DNA of 64,000 nt from Nocardia blacklockiae (GCF_015477355.1 NZ_JADLRJ010000018.1:1-64000); one strand, 5' to 3'; shown: positions 33,332 through 42,621, counted from the first letter of the stretch. The notes: a model not told the origin generated them from the letters alone. Program-made: numbers and translations.

Positions 33332-34336
33332 TTACCCGATCGCCGCGATGATCTCGCGGGCGCGGTCGACATACCGGTTACGCCCCGCGGTGATGCGCCG
33401 GAATCCGGCCTCGGCGACCTTCGCGGCCTGGTCCGGGTGCCGCGCACAGCGATCCAGGATCGCGCGCAGTTCCGCGGGGGAGGAGAACAGGAAACATTCC
33501 GACTCCTCGGTCAGCAACCGGGCGTGCTCGTCGGTGCGCTCACCGACGAAAAGCCCACCGGCGGCGGGTATCTCGAAGCTGCGACAGGTGTGGGTGTCGC
33601 GGTTGGCGGAGTTGAGCAGGACCAGGTTGGCCGTCATCGCGGCGACGGCCGTGGAGAAGTGCTCCCCGTACACCGGGCCGCGCACGGCCGCCCCGGTGCG
33701 CCACAGCGGGCGGACCCGCCGCCAGCCGGGTCCGTAGATCGCCAGTGCGTCACCGTATTCGCGGGCCAGCTCGGTCAGCAGCGCGGTGCGGTCGGGACGC
33801 CGGGCCCCGATGAAACCGGCCAGGTAGTGCTCGGGGCCGCGCCGTGCGCAGGGCCGATGCCAAGCCGGGTCGTAGGCGCTGGCGACGAAGGTGACCGCCC
33901 GCGCGCCGCGCTCCCGCAGTTCGGCCACATTGTGGCGCTTGGTGGTGACGACAAGATCCCAAAGCTGTTCGTGGGCAAGGTATTCGGCGGTGATGTTCTC
34001 GGGATTGGCGACGTCGTCGGGACTGTAGTGGATCCGCAGCGCGGCGGGGACCGACAGCAGCCGGGCCTGGTCGAGGTGCACCGCCTTGAAGGCGAACAAC
34101 AGATCGGGCGCGAAATCCGCGGCGAGCGCGTCGATCTCGTCGTGCACCGCGTCGACCGACCACGGCGCGCGGCGGCGGGCCAGCTTGGCGTACACCCACG
34201 GCGGGGAGAGCCTGCTCGGCAGGGTGACCGCGGTGGTGTCCACGACCACCACCTCGTGCCCGGCCTCGCGGAACCCGTCGGCCAGGGAGCGAGCGTTGCT
34301 GCCCACCCAATCGTCGCCCACGTACAGGATTCTCAT
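33332..34336 (-). CDS. CgeB-like glycosyltransferase
   Basis: A 334-residue protein: MRILYVGDDWVGSNARSLAD, LLFAFKAVHLD, RIHYSPDDVANPENI, VVTTKRHNVAELRERGARAV and NSANRDTHTCRSFEIPAAGG match the CgeB/GT-B proteins with a C-terminal glycosyltransferase-1-like domain. The TCRSFEIPAAG motif is the family's most constant element. It likely transfers a sugar during assembly of the repeat unit. Its ATG overlaps the stop of the flippase gene (ATGA) and GAGGGGG precedes it, so it is tightly linked to the polysaccharide locus. Confidence 0.78.
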   Translation of the reverse strand: MRILYVGDDWVGSNARSLADGFREAGHEVVVVDTTAVTLPSRLSPPWVYAKLARRRAPWSVDAVHDEIDALAADFAPDLLFAFKAVHLDQARLLSVPAALRIHYSPDDVANPENITAEYLAHEQLWDLVVTTKRHNVAELRERGARAVTFVASAYDPAWHRPCARRGPEHYLAGFIGARRPDRTALLTELAREYGDALAIYGPGWRRVRPLWRTGAAVRGPVYGEHFSTAVAAMTANLVLLNSANRDTHTCRSFEIPAAGGLFVGERTDEHARLLTEESECFLFSSPAELRAILDRCARHPDQAAKVAEAGFRRITAGRNRYVDRAREIIAAIG

Positions 34337-35688
34337 GCGCGGTCCCCCTCGCCGGGTTCGTAAGCGGGCACCGTGACCGGAGTCTGCTCGGTGCGGGTGC
34401 GGCGTTCGCGCACGATGAGCCAGCGCATCCGCACGACGTACCACGTCGCGACCGAGATCTCCGCGCACACGGTGCCGTACACCAGCGTCCACACCGATTC
34501 GGTGTGCACGGCCACGAACAGCGCGCCCGCGGCGACGCAGGTGCCGACGACCGCGCCGATCAGTACCCCGACGGTGTCCTGCCGCACCGGCAGCACCGCC
34601 GTGGTGACCAGCGAGGTGATCGTGGTGGCGGGCAGGATCAGCACCTCGACCCGCAGCAGCGGCACCGCGTCGGTGAAGGCGCTGCCGAACATGACGTGGA
34701 TCAGCACCGGCGCGAGCGCCCAGACCGCCAGCACCGCCACCACGGCCGCGCCCAGGCAGGCGACCAGCGAGCGAACGGCGTTGTGCCAGAAGACTTTCTC
34801 CCCGCTGCGCCGGGCCATTCGCGGGAGCAGCGCGAAGCCGATCGGGTCGAGCATCGATTGGATGGCCCGCACCAGCCGGTCCCCGGCGGAGTACAGGCCC
34901 AGCGAGGCGGCGTCGAGCACCGCCGAGTACACCGCCGCCGAGCCCTGGCCGTAGCTGGTGACCAGCGCCCGGGAGGTCAGGACCGGCGCGCCCATCCGGA
35001 CGATCTGCCGCACGTGGGCGGGCCGGGCCGGAAGACCATAGGTGCGCAGGGAATCCCACCACGTCAGTGCGACCGTCAGCACGGACGAGACCAGCAGGCA
35101 CAGTATCGCCACGGACGCGTTGGGGAAATGCGGGAGCAGCGCGATCAACAGCACCAGGTAGCCGATGCGGCCCACGCCCTGATACAGCGTGGAGGCGCCG
35201 AACCGGCCCTGGCCGATCAGCAGCCAGTCCTCGGAGATCGACCAGAACCCGCCGGTGAACAGGCCGAGCAGGATCATGTGCAACGGCGGCGGCACGCCGA
35301 TCGCCAGACCCGCGAGCAGGGCCAGCCCCAGCGAGCCCAGCGTGACGAGGCGGATGGCGAGATAGGTGCCGCGCAGGCGGTCGACGTAGGCCGCCTCGCC
35401 GGGGGTGTCGTGCACCTTGGCGGCGAGGAACGACGTGATGCCGAGGTCGACGGCCAGCGAGCCGATGAAGTACGCCGACATGCCGATCGCGAGCAGGCCG
35501 ACGCCGTGCGGGCCGAGCAGGCGGGAGATGAGCGGCAGCGTCACCACTGTGATCACGTACTGGCCGTACTTGCCGAAGCTGACGTAGCCGATGTCGCGCA
35601 GCACCGCGCCGAGGCCGTGTTTGACCGGTTTGTGCGCCGGGCCGCGCGGTGTCGCGGAGTCGGGGTGTCCGGTGTCGGAGTCAGTCAC
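34333..35688 (-). CDS. Wzx-type polysaccharide flippase
   Basis: A 451-residue polytopic protein with about 12 hydrophobic spans in the MATE/PST (Wzx) pattern: GKYGQYVITVVTLPLISRLLG near the start is the classic flippase opening, and GLYSAGDRLVRAIQSMLDPI is the mid-protein family motif. It moves the finished undecaprenyl-PP-linked repeat unit across the membrane. The GTG at 35688 overlaps the upstream glycosyltransferase stop by 8 bp, and the downstream gene overlaps by 4 bp. This, with the polymerase and the co-polymerase, is the best evidence for a Wzx/Wzy pathway. Confidence 0.87.
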   Translation of the reverse strand: MTDSDTGHPDSATPRGPAHKPVKHGLGAVLRDIGYVSFGKYGQYVITVVTLPLISRLLGPHGVGLLAIGMSAYFIGSLAVDLGITSFLAAKVHDTPGEAAYVDRLRGTYLAIRLVTLGSLGLALLAGLAIGVPPPLHMILLGLFTGGFWSISEDWLLIGQGRFGASTLYQGVGRIGYLVLLIALLPHFPNASVAILCLLVSSVLTVALTWWDSLRTYGLPARPAHVRQIVRMGAPVLTSRALVTSYGQGSAAVYSAVLDAASLGLYSAGDRLVRAIQSMLDPIGFALLPRMARRSGEKVFWHNAVRSLVACLGAAVVAVLAVWALAPVLIHVMFGSAFTDAVPLLRVEVLILPATTITSLVTTAVLPVRQDTVGVLIGAVVGTCVAAGALFVAVHTESVWTLVYGTVCAEISVATWYVVRMRWLIVRERRTRTEQTPVTVPAYEPGEGDRA

Positions 35689-36913
35689 GTCGCCCTCCGG
35701 GTGGTCGTACCGAGGCGAGCAGCGCCGCGACGACGCGGGCGGTCTCGGTGATGTCGAAGTGCCGCGCGCGAATCCGGGCGGCGTCGGCGAGTTTCGCGCG
35801 CAGGTCGGGGTTTTCGATCAGGCGGTCCAGGGCCGCGGTGAGTTCCGTTGCGTCGCGGGCGGTTACGAGCAGTCCGTTCGTCTCCGGCTCGACGATCTCG
35901 GCGGGCCCGCCGGGCCGGGTGGCGATCACGGCGCAGCCGGACCGCATGCCCTCGACGACGACCTGGCCGAAGGGCTCGGGCAGCACCGAGCAGTGCACCA
36001 GGATATCCACCTGTGCGAGCAGGCTTTCCGGATCCTCGACGTGCCCGGCGAAGGTGACCGGCAGGCCCGATGTCGCGGCCAGCCGCTCGAGCTCGGCCCG
36101 GTAGGGCTCCTCGCCGAAGAACGCGCCGCCGATCAGCAGTATCCGCGCGGGACGCACCCGGGTCGCCGCCACGGCACGCAGGAACAGGTCCTGCCCCTTC
36201 CACGGCGCCAGCCGCCCGACGACCGCGACGACGGTCTCCTCCGGTGGACGCGGCCGAATGCCGTTGGCGGGCAACAGTTCCTCTCCGGCACGCTCCGGCG
36301 GCGAGGTTGCGGAGGAGGATGTGCCCGCCGGTGCCACGCGGGCGGGCGGCGGGCCGCCGTCCGGGCGCGGTTCGAGGCCGGGGTAGGCGACGGCGGCGGG
36401 TTTGCGGCCGGTGCGCAGGGAGGCGAGGGTGGTGCGGCTGTTGGCGAGGTAGGCGTCGGCGACGAGCAGGCCCAGCAGGCGCAGCAGCGGGGCGAGACGG
36501 CGGCCGAAGTAGTCCGGCGCGATCCGGTCGTGGACCTGCCAGACAAGGGGGATGCGGGCGCGGCGCGCCGCTACCGCGCCCATCAGCAGCGCCTTCGTGC
36601 TCTCCGCGACGAGCACCGACGCCTCCAACTCGCGCGCGGTCGCGCCCAGCGCCCAGCCGACCCGCAGCAGCGCGGTCGCGCCGGTGAGCAGGCGGCGGGC
36701 GCTCGCGGTCCGGATGGTCATCGCGCGGCTGTCGAAATCGTTGCGCAGCACGCGGGTTTCGATGCCGCGGGCGTGGGTGCGCTCGACCATCGGACCGTCC
36801 GCGGTGTAGACGACGGCGGTGTCGAGGTGCGCGCGCAGCGCCGCCGCCAGCCGCAGTGTGGCCAGTTCGGCCCCGGACGGCGTCGCGGTGTGCGCGACGA
36901 AGACGGCCTTCAC
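35681..36913 (-). CDS. Glycosyltransferase family 4 (second of the run)
   Basis: A 410-residue GT-B enzyme. The N-terminal domain starts VFVAHTATPSGAELATLRLA, a common opening for family 4 proteins. The C-terminal domain shows VAVVGRLAPWKGQDLFLRAV, FAGHVEDPESLLAQVDILVH and PEPFGQVVVEGMRSGCAVI, the donor-binding block. A Pro/Ser/Ala-rich insert (about 205-240) separates the two domains. Start GTG at 36913 overlaps the preceding gene's stop (GTGA). It adds one sugar of the repeat unit; its order relative to the other transferases is unknown. Confidence 0.86.
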   Translation of the reverse strand: MKAVFVAHTATPSGAELATLRLAAALRAHLDTAVVYTADGPMVERTHARGIETRVLRNDFDSRAMTIRTASARRLLTGATALLRVGWALGATARELEASVLVAESTKALLMGAVAARRARIPLVWQVHDRIAPDYFGRRLAPLLRLLGLLVADAYLANSRTTLASLRTGRKPAAVAYPGLEPRPDGGPPPARVAPAGTSSSATSPPERAGEELLPANGIRPRPPEETVVAVVGRLAPWKGQDLFLRAVAATRVRPARILLIGGAFFGEEPYRAELERLAATSGLPVTFAGHVEDPESLLAQVDILVHCSVLPEPFGQVVVEGMRSGCAVIATRPGGPAEIVEPETNGLLVTARDATELTAALDRLIENPDLRAKLADAARIRARHFDITETARVVAALLASVRPPGGRRD

Positions 36914-37965
36914 GACGCGGCCAGTTCGCGGTAGAGCTGGACGTGCCGCCGGGCCGCGGCGTCCCAGGAGAACGACTCCGCGTGGACGCGGCACTGTTTC
37001 GCGCTCGGCACCGCACCGTCGAGCGCGGCGGCGAGGCGAGCGGCGAGGGCCGCAGGATCGCCGGGCGCGACGACGAGCGAGGGATCGAGACCGCGCACCG
37101 AGTCGGGCAGCCCGCCGCAGTCGGACACCACGGGTGCCCGCCCGGCGGCGAGCGATTCGAGGGCGATCAGCCCGAAGCCCTCGAGTGTGTGCGACGGCAC
37201 CACCGTGCACCGGGCGCGCGCGTAGAGTTCGGCCAACCGGCCGTCGGAGACCCGGCCGGTGAACTCGATGCCGGGCCGCCCGGCCGCCGCGGCCCGCAGA
37301 TCCGCTGCGGCGCTGCCGGTTCCGACGATGGTCAGGCGGGCGCCGGGACGCCGGTCCAGTACCGCGGGCCAGCAGGCGATCAGCGTGTCGATGCCCATGC
37401 GGCGTTCCAGCCGCCGCACACACAGCACCCGCGGCTCCTCCGGCAGCGGCTCGGTGGCGGCGAACCGGTCCAGGTCCACCCCCGGCGCGATGACGGCGAC
37501 CCGGTCGGCGGGGACCCGGTAGTCGGCGGTCAGCAGGTCGCGAAAGTGGTTCGACAGCACCACGAATCGGTCGGCACGCGCGTAGCGGAGGCGTTCGAGC
37601 AGGTATTTGGCGCGCACCGCGCGCTCGCTCGCGCCCGTCGCGCGGCTCTCCGCGGCCCACGGCCCGTGGAAGTGCACGACCAGCGGACCCGTCGTGACGG
37701 GACCGTAGAGGCAGAAGTGCCGGTCCAGGATCGCGCCGCGCGCCGGGCGGTCCCGCGCGGCCCGTGCGGCGCGGCGCGCGGTGCCGCCGCCGGTCGGCCC
37801 CCAGGAGCGCGCGCCCGCCGGGGGTTCGCCGAAAGCGCTTGCGGTGACCTCGATCTCGGGTCGGCGCGCGCAGGACAGGTAGAGATCGGTGAAGTACCGG
37901 TTCAGCCCGCCCGGGGCCGCGGCGAACCACTCCGAACCCGTCATGTGCACACGTACCGGACCCAC
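36910..37965 (-). CDS. Glycosyltransferase family 4 (first gene of the minus-strand run)
   Basis: A 351-residue GT-B enzyme that opens the ten-gene minus-strand run. VHMTGSEWFAAAPGGLNRYF begins the N-terminal domain; VVHFHGPWAAES and RFVVLSNHFRDLL follow. The C-terminal part has VLCVRRLERRMGIDTLIACW, EFTGRVSDGRLAELYARARC and EGFGLIALESLAAGRAPVV. The HFHGPWAAES segment is shared by many mannosyltransferase-like enzymes. The GTG at 37965 has a G-run upstream; an ATG seven codons later is also possible. The promoter for the whole run should lie in the 153 bp between this gene and the PadR gene. Confidence 0.84.
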   Translation of the reverse strand: MGPVRVHMTGSEWFAAAPGGLNRYFTDLYLSCARRPEIEVTASAFGEPPAGARSWGPTGGGTARRAARAARDRPARGAILDRHFCLYGPVTTGPLVVHFHGPWAAESRATGASERAVRAKYLLERLRYARADRFVVLSNHFRDLLTADYRVPADRVAVIAPGVDLDRFAATEPLPEEPRVLCVRRLERRMGIDTLIACWPAVLDRRPGARLTIVGTGSAAADLRAAAAGRPGIEFTGRVSDGRLAELYARARCTVVPSHTLEGFGLIALESLAAGRAPVVSDCGGLPDSVRGLDPSLVVAPGDPAALAARLAAALDGAVPSAKQCRVHAESFSWDAAARRHVQLYRELAAS

Positions 37966-38118
37966 CGCGTACCCCCGCGATCGTCTCGTCGGCGGTCGCG
38001 GTCGCGAACGCCTCATCCCCTTGCAGGAGAGTCTAAGCGCATTCGGCCGTTCCGCGCGGCCCGCGCGCAGTGCAATCAACACCGGTGAGTTCGGGGCCGC
38101 CCGCGCGGGCGTTACAGG

Positions 38119-38664
38119 TCACTCCCGGCGGCCCGGTTTGTCGAGATCGTCGAGAACCTTGCCGTGCCAGTCGATCTCGGCCTGGATGCGCATCCGGGCA
38201 TGGTCGACCACGAGATCGTCGACCGGGCCCTGGTCCGGCCAGCGGCGCTCGAGCTGGTGTTCGAGCCGGGCCAGGTGCGCGCGCAGGGCGGTGACGCGGT
38301 CGGCCAGGTAGCCGCGCAGCAGTTCCGGATCGAGATCGGTGCTGACGGCGAGGGCGAGGTCGACCGGGTCGGGCCGGATGGCGACGTCGGTGAGCGCCTC
38401 GTCGCGCAGGGCGCGCAGTTCGCGCCGGCCCTCGTCGGTGATCTCGTAGACCGTGCGGGCGGGCAGCGCGCCCGGCTGTTCGGTGCGCAGCGGGCGGATC
38501 AGTCCCTCGTCGCTCATCCGGTGCAGGGCGCCGTAGAGCGAGCCCGGCTTCACCCGCGACCACAGGTCGGCCCGGTCGAGCCGGGCGTCGCGCCGCAGCT
38601 GATGGCCGTGCATGGGCCCGCGCTTGGCCAGGGCCGCGAGGACGAACAACCGGGTCTCGTTCAC
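38119..38664 (-). CDS. PadR-family transcriptional regulator
   Basis: A 181-residue regulator. The N-terminal winged helix (RLFVLAALAKRGPMHGHQL, KPGSLYGALHRMSDEGLI, TVYEITDEGRRELRAL) is typical PadR; the C-terminal half is a helical dimerisation region (LRGYLADRVTALRAHLARLE). The start is a GTG at 38664. It diverges from peptide deformylase, and the inverted repeat TACTCA-N4-TGAGTA in the 46-bp gap is a likely operator. It probably represses itself and perhaps the deformylase. No link to the polysaccharide genes is evident, other than position. Confidence 0.87.
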   Translation of the reverse strand: MNETRLFVLAALAKRGPMHGHQLRRDARLDRADLWSRVKPGSLYGALHRMSDEGLIRPLRTEQPGALPARTVYEITDEGRRELRALRDEALTDVAIRPDPVDLALAVSTDLDPELLRGYLADRVTALRAHLARLEHQLERRWPDQGPVDDLVVDHARMRIQAEIDWHGKVLDDLDKPGRRE

Positions 38665-38683
38665 CTGCCCAGTCTGACACGAC

Positions 38684-38699
38684 TACTCACATTTGAGTA
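38684..38699. promoter_or_regulatory. Inverted repeat between padR-like gene and def, probable PadR operator
   Basis: TACTCA (38684-38689) and TGAGTA (38694-38699) form perfect 6-bp arms with a CATT spacer. The site is 20 bp upstream of the PadR GTG and 11 bp upstream of the deformylase ATG, so one bound dimer would cover both gene starts. Confidence 0.5.
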
Positions 38700-38710
38700 C
38701 CCTCGGCGGC

Positions 38711-39280
38711 ATGGCTGTCCGACCGATCCTCATCGCCGGCGATCCCCGGCTCACCACCCCGGCCGTCCCCGTCACCGTGTTCGACGCCGAACTGGCCGCC
38801 TTCGTCGAGACCCTGTTCGAGACCAACACCGCGGCCAACGGCGCGGGCCTGGCCGCCAATCAGATCGGCGATCCCCGGTCGGTCTTCGTCTACGACCTCG
38901 TCGATCGCGGGGTGCGGCAGCGCGGCTACGTCGTCAATCCGGTACTGGAGACCTCGGGGGTCCCGGAGACGATGCCCGATCCCGACGAGGACGGCGAGGG
39001 CTGCCTGTCGGTGCCCGGCGAGTGGTACCCGACGGGCCGCGCGCAGTGGGCGAAGGTCACCGGCGTCGACGTCGAGGGCGAGCCGGTGACCGTGGCGGGA
39101 ACCGGCTACCTGGCCCGCTGCCTGCAACACGAGACCGACCACCTCGCCGGAAAGCTCTACCTGTCCCGGCTGATCGGCCGCCACCAGCGCGCGGCCCGCA
39201 AGATGATCAAGCAGCGCGACTGGACCCGGCCGGGCCACTCGTGGCTCCCGGGCTCCGACACCGACCCGTTCCACGGCTGA
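38711..39280 (+). CDS. def: Peptide deformylase
   Basis: A 189-residue metal enzyme that removes the formyl group from the N-terminus of new proteins. All three motifs are intact: GLAANQIG at 46-53, EGCLSVPG at 96-103 with metal ligand Cys98, and QHETDHLAG at 139-147 with ligands His140 and His144 and catalytic Glu141. Length and layout match actinobacterial def. It stands in an unusual place, inside a polysaccharide region and divergent from a PadR-type regulator, and could be a second copy. The ATG at 38711 has only a weak ribosome site (GGCGGC). An iron-box-like sequence starts just after its stop. Confidence 0.92.
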   Translation: MAVRPILIAGDPRLTTPAVPVTVFDAELAAFVETLFETNTAANGAGLAANQIGDPRSVFVYDLVDRGVRQRGYVVNPVLETSGVPETMPDPDEDGEGCLSVPGEWYPTGRAQWAKVTGVDVEGEPVTVAGTGYLARCLQHETDHLAGKLYLSRLIGRHQRAARKMIKQRDWTRPGHSWLPGSDTDPFHG

Positions 39281-39298
39281 TAGGTAGGGTTGCCTTCG
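39281..39298 (+). promoter_or_regulatory. Putative IdeR/DtxR iron box before the binding-protein gene
   Basis: The sequence TAGGTAGGGTTGCCTTCG lies right after the def stop codon and 50 bp before the lipoprotein start. AGGTAGGGTTGCCTT is quasi-palindromic and resembles the TTAGGTTAGGCTAACCTAA consensus at about half of its positions. With the iron-type binding protein downstream it suggests iron repression. Confidence 0.4.
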
Positions 39299-39347
39299 TA
39301 GCTGATGGATAGCTACGCCGGATGCCGTCGACGAGCTGAGGAACGGT

Positions 39348-40370
39348 ATGGGAACTGCTCTCGAGACCGCGCGCGTGACCCGGCGCGGGCTGTTCGCGGC
39401 CGCCGGGGCGGCGGGCCTGGCCGCCCTCGCGGGCTGCGGCCGCGCGCCGGACGACGAGGTCGCCGGGCCGGGCGCCTGGTCGTTCACCGACGACCGCGGG
39501 AAAACCGTGCGCGCCAACGGGATTCCGTCCCGCGTGGTCGCTTTCACCGGGGCCGCGGCCACGCTGGCCGACTACGGTCTCCAGGACCGGCTGGCGGGCG
39601 TCTTCGGTGACGTGACGGCGGGCAACGGCGCGAAATCCGAGCTGGCCGGGGACCTCGACACGGCCCGGCTCACTGTGCTCGGCAACGCCTGGGGCGAATT
39701 CGACGTCGAGAAGTACGCCTCCCTCGAATCCGACCTGCTGATCACCGACATGTACGTGCCCGACGCCCTGTGGTACGTGCCCGACGAGAGCCGGTCGCGG
39801 ATCGAGTCGATCAATCCGAACGTCGCCGCGATCAGCGTGGCGAAGCGGTCCCTCGCGGTCACCCTCGAGCGCTACGAGCAACTCGCCGCGGCGCTCGGGG
39901 CCGACCCGGCCGCACCACCGGTCGTGCGGGCGCGGGAGCGGTTCGCCGCCGCCGCGCAGGCCGTGCGGGACGCGGCGGCGGCGAAACCCGGCCTGCGGGT
40001 GCTGGCGGCGTCCGCGTCCCCCGACACCTTCTACGTGTCCGATCCGCGCGCCTCGGCCGACCTGAGCTACTTCGGCGAACTGGGCGTGCGGCTGGTCGTC
40101 CCCGACGCGGTGGACAGCCAAGGCTTCTACGAGAGCCTCAGCTGGGAGAACGCCGACCGGTACGCGGCCGACCTCATCCTGCTCGACAACCGTTCCAGCG
40201 CCCTGCAACCCGACGCCCTGGCCGGAAAACCGTTGTGGCGCACGCTGCCCGCGGTGCGCGCCGGCGCGCTGTCGCCGTGGAGCCCGGTGTACCGGTTCTC
40301 CTACGCCGGTGTGGCGCCGTTGCTGGAGCGGTTGGCCGCCGCGCTGCGCGCCGCCGGGCCGAACGGCTGA
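39348..40370 (+). CDS. Iron/siderophore-type ABC substrate-binding lipoprotein
   Basis: A 340-residue exported lipoprotein: twin-Arg-like TRRGLFAAAGAAGLAALAGC with a LAGC lipobox near residue 27. The body has the TroA/FecB-like layout: WSFTDDRGKTVRANGIPSRV, DYGLQDRLAGVFGD, LESDLLITDMYVP and LSYFGELGVRLVVPDAV. These proteins bind ferric siderophores or heme. No permease or ATPase gene is nearby, so it must pair with a transporter elsewhere or act as an orphan receptor. The ATG at 39348 is preceded by GAGGAAC. The upstream iron box fits the role. Ligand not determinable. Confidence 0.82.
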   Translation: MGTALETARVTRRGLFAAAGAAGLAALAGCGRAPDDEVAGPGAWSFTDDRGKTVRANGIPSRVVAFTGAAATLADYGLQDRLAGVFGDVTAGNGAKSELAGDLDTARLTVLGNAWGEFDVEKYASLESDLLITDMYVPDALWYVPDESRSRIESINPNVAAISVAKRSLAVTLERYEQLAAALGADPAAPPVVRARERFAAAAQAVRDAAAAKPGLRVLAASASPDTFYVSDPRASADLSYFGELGVRLVVPDAVDSQGFYESLSWENADRYAADLILLDNRSSALQPDALAGKPLWRTLPAVRAGALSPWSPVYRFSYAGVAPLLERLAAALRAAGPNG

Positions 40371-40475
40371 CGCGTAGCGAAATCCCTACGCCGTGCGATA
40401 CATTCGCGAGCGGCAGTGCTGCTTCTCCGAACCCATGATCCGGGCGCGCGTCCCGGCTGCGGAAGGACGACGAGA

Positions 40476-41786
40476 GTGGGGAAGTTCGGCGCGGGGGCGG
40501 GTGCCGCCGACATCCGGGTACTGGTCGAGAACGGTGAATACTGGCTGCGCAATCGCGGCGATCTCGCCATGATGACCGTCACCGTGCAGCGGCTACGCGA
40601 ACACTGGCCCGCGGCCCGGATCGGCATGCTCACCGAACAGCCCCGGGTGCTGCGCGCGCTGGTGCCCGGCGCGGACCCGATCCGAGCCGGCGAGGGCGGC
40701 GGGTGGGAGCGCTCGCACCCCACCGACCGCCTCGGCGCGGTCGCCGCGCTGCGCTGGCGCGCCGCCACCGACGGCCCGAAGTCCCGCGTGCGCGCCGTGC
40801 GGAAGTCGTTGCGCGGCAACACCGAACACGCCGAGCCGCCCGAGCCGCCGCTGCCCGCCGCCGCGACGCAGGCCGGTCTGGTGCTGGCCCAGGGCGGCGG
40901 CTACATGACCGATGTGGACCGCTATCAGGCCAACCGCACGCTCAATCTGCTCGAACACGCGCAGTCCCTGGGCATTCCGACCGCCATGATCGGGCAGGGC
41001 TTCGGCCCCATCGACGATCCGCGACTGCTCGAGCGCGCCGCGCGCGTGCTGCCCGGCGTCGGATTCATCGCGCTGCGCGAGGGCCGGCGAGGCCCGAAGC
41101 TGCTGGCCGAACTCGGCGTCGCGCCCGAGCGGGTGATGGTGACCGGCGACGACGCCGTCGAACTCGCCTACCGGTTGCGCCGCGCCGAGATCGGCGGCGA
41201 TCTCGGCGTCTGCCTGCGGATCACCTACTACGCCCGGGTGGGCGCGGTGGCCCGGGAGGTGCTCGGCGAGGTGATCCGTGCTCGCGCAACAGAATTCGAC
41301 GCCGCCCTGCGCCCGCTGATCATCTCCGAGTACGACGCCGAGGACCGGGAGTGCACGCGGCACCTGCTGGCCGGTGCCGCGCACACCCGCCGTCCGGTGG
41401 GCCGGGGCGGCACCGCCGAGGACGTGGCGCGGCAGGTGTCGCGCTGCCGCGTGGTCGTCACCAGCGCCTACCACCTGGCGGTCTTTGCACTGTCGCAAGG
41501 CATTCCGGCCGTCGGCATCACCGCGTCGCGCTACTACGACGACAAGTTCCACGGCCTGGCCGAGATGTTCGGCACCGGCCTGCGGGTGGTGCACGCGGAC
41601 GACGACAACCTGCGCGGCACCCTCACCACCGCGGTGCGGGAACTGTGGGACGCCGCCCCGGAACTGCGAGATCCGCTGCAGCACAGCGCCGTCGCCCAGA
41701 TCGACGCCGCCCGCGCCGGGCTGGACCGGGTGTTCCGGCTGGTCGAGGGCGATCACACCACCGTCCCGGTGCAGGGGGAGCAATGA
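40476..41786 (+). CDS. Polysaccharide pyruvyltransferase-family protein
   Basis: A 436-residue protein. VENGEYWLRNRGDLAMMTVTVQRLREHWP and LAQGGGYMTD are the opening motifs of the PS_pyruv_trans family; GIPTAMIGQGFGPIDDP, YAVELAYRL-like (here DDAVELAYRLRR), SRCRVVVTSAYHLAVFALSQGIPAVGI complete it. It would place a pyruvate ketal on a sugar of the polymer. The GTG at 40476 has GGAAGGA about eight bases upstream. The next gene, a family 2 glycosyltransferase, overlaps its stop by 4 bp (ATGA), so both form a two-gene plus-strand unit within the polysaccharide region. Confidence 0.83.
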   Translation: MGKFGAGAGAADIRVLVENGEYWLRNRGDLAMMTVTVQRLREHWPAARIGMLTEQPRVLRALVPGADPIRAGEGGGWERSHPTDRLGAVAALRWRAATDGPKSRVRAVRKSLRGNTEHAEPPEPPLPAAATQAGLVLAQGGGYMTDVDRYQANRTLNLLEHAQSLGIPTAMIGQGFGPIDDPRLLERAARVLPGVGFIALREGRRGPKLLAELGVAPERVMVTGDDAVELAYRLRRAEIGGDLGVCLRITYYARVGAVAREVLGEVIRARATEFDAALRPLIISEYDAEDRECTRHLLAGAAHTRRPVGRGGTAEDVARQVSRCRVVVTSAYHLAVFALSQGIPAVGITASRYYDDKFHGLAEMFGTGLRVVHADDDNLRGTLTTAVRELWDAAPELRDPLQHSAVAQIDAARAGLDRVFRLVEGDHTTVPVQGEQ

Positions 41787-42619
41787 GCACACTGTCGGTC
41801 TGCGTTCCCGCCTACAACGCCGCGCGCACCCTCGAGACCACGCTGCGCTCGATCCTCGACCAGGACGTCGAGTTCGAACTGGACGTGCTCGACAACGCCA
41901 GTGCCGACGACACCGCCGCGATCGCCCGGTCCTTCGAGGATCCGCGAGTGCGCCTGCACCGCAACGACACCGTGCTGCCGATCGGCGACAACTGGAACAA
42001 GGCCGTGTCGGTGACTAGCGGCGATCTGGTGAAAGTGGTGTGCGCCGACGACATCCTGCTGCCCGGCGCGCTGAAGTCCCAGCTCGACCTCATGCACGAC
42101 GCGTCGATCGCGATCTGCTCGGCGAAATTCCAGGTGATCGACGAGGCCGGCGTGGTCGAGGAGACCGACCTCGGCCTGCCCGGACTGCTCGGCGCTCAGC
42201 CGGCCCGGACCCTGATGCGCACCATCGTGCGCCGGGGCCCCGCCGATTTCGGCCCCACCGCGGCGGCGATCTTCCGGCGCGCCGACTTCGAACGCGTCGG
42301 CGGCTTCCGCGGGGACCTGGTCTTCCCGATGGACGTCGACCTGTTCGCCCGGGTCTGCGAGTACGGGGTCTTCTACGGCATGCCGGAAATCCTTGCCGCG
42401 TGGCGCAATTCGTCGTTCAACCTGTGCAGCAGCAGCTCGACGGTGTCCAAGCTGACCGAACTGGCACGCTTCCACCACCGGCTCGGACGGGAGTACCCCG
42501 ACCTGGTCTCGCGCGCCGACGTGCTCGCCGGTGACCTGCGGCTGGTGGGGCAGGCGTGGGAGCGGGTGCGGGTCCGGGCGGTGGCGACGGTGCGCCGGCG
42601 CCCGGATCTGCTGCGCTGA
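41783..42619 (+). CDS. Glycosyltransferase family 2
   Basis: A 278-residue GT-A enzyme: LSVCVPAYNAARTLETTLRS opens the nucleotide-binding domain, DVLDNASADDT is the first Asp motif, VVCADDILLPGALKSQLDLM holds the DxD-like ADD metal site, and VGGFRGDLVFPMDVDLF is the acceptor-side block. It is short and soluble, with no membrane anchor. It is coupled to the pyruvyltransferase by an ATGA overlap and should act on the same repeat unit. It converges on the MspA-type porin gene (2 bp between stops). Confidence 0.87.
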   Translation: MSTLSVCVPAYNAARTLETTLRSILDQDVEFELDVLDNASADDTAAIARSFEDPRVRLHRNDTVLPIGDNWNKAVSVTSGDLVKVVCADDILLPGALKSQLDLMHDASIAICSAKFQVIDEAGVVEETDLGLPGLLGAQPARTLMRTIVRRGPADFGPTAAAIFRRADFERVGGFRGDLVFPMDVDLFARVCEYGVFYGMPEILAAWRNSSFNLCSSSSTVSKLTELARFHHRLGREYPDLVSRADVLAGDLRLVGQAWERVRVRAVATVRRRPDLLR

Positions 42620-42621
42620 GG

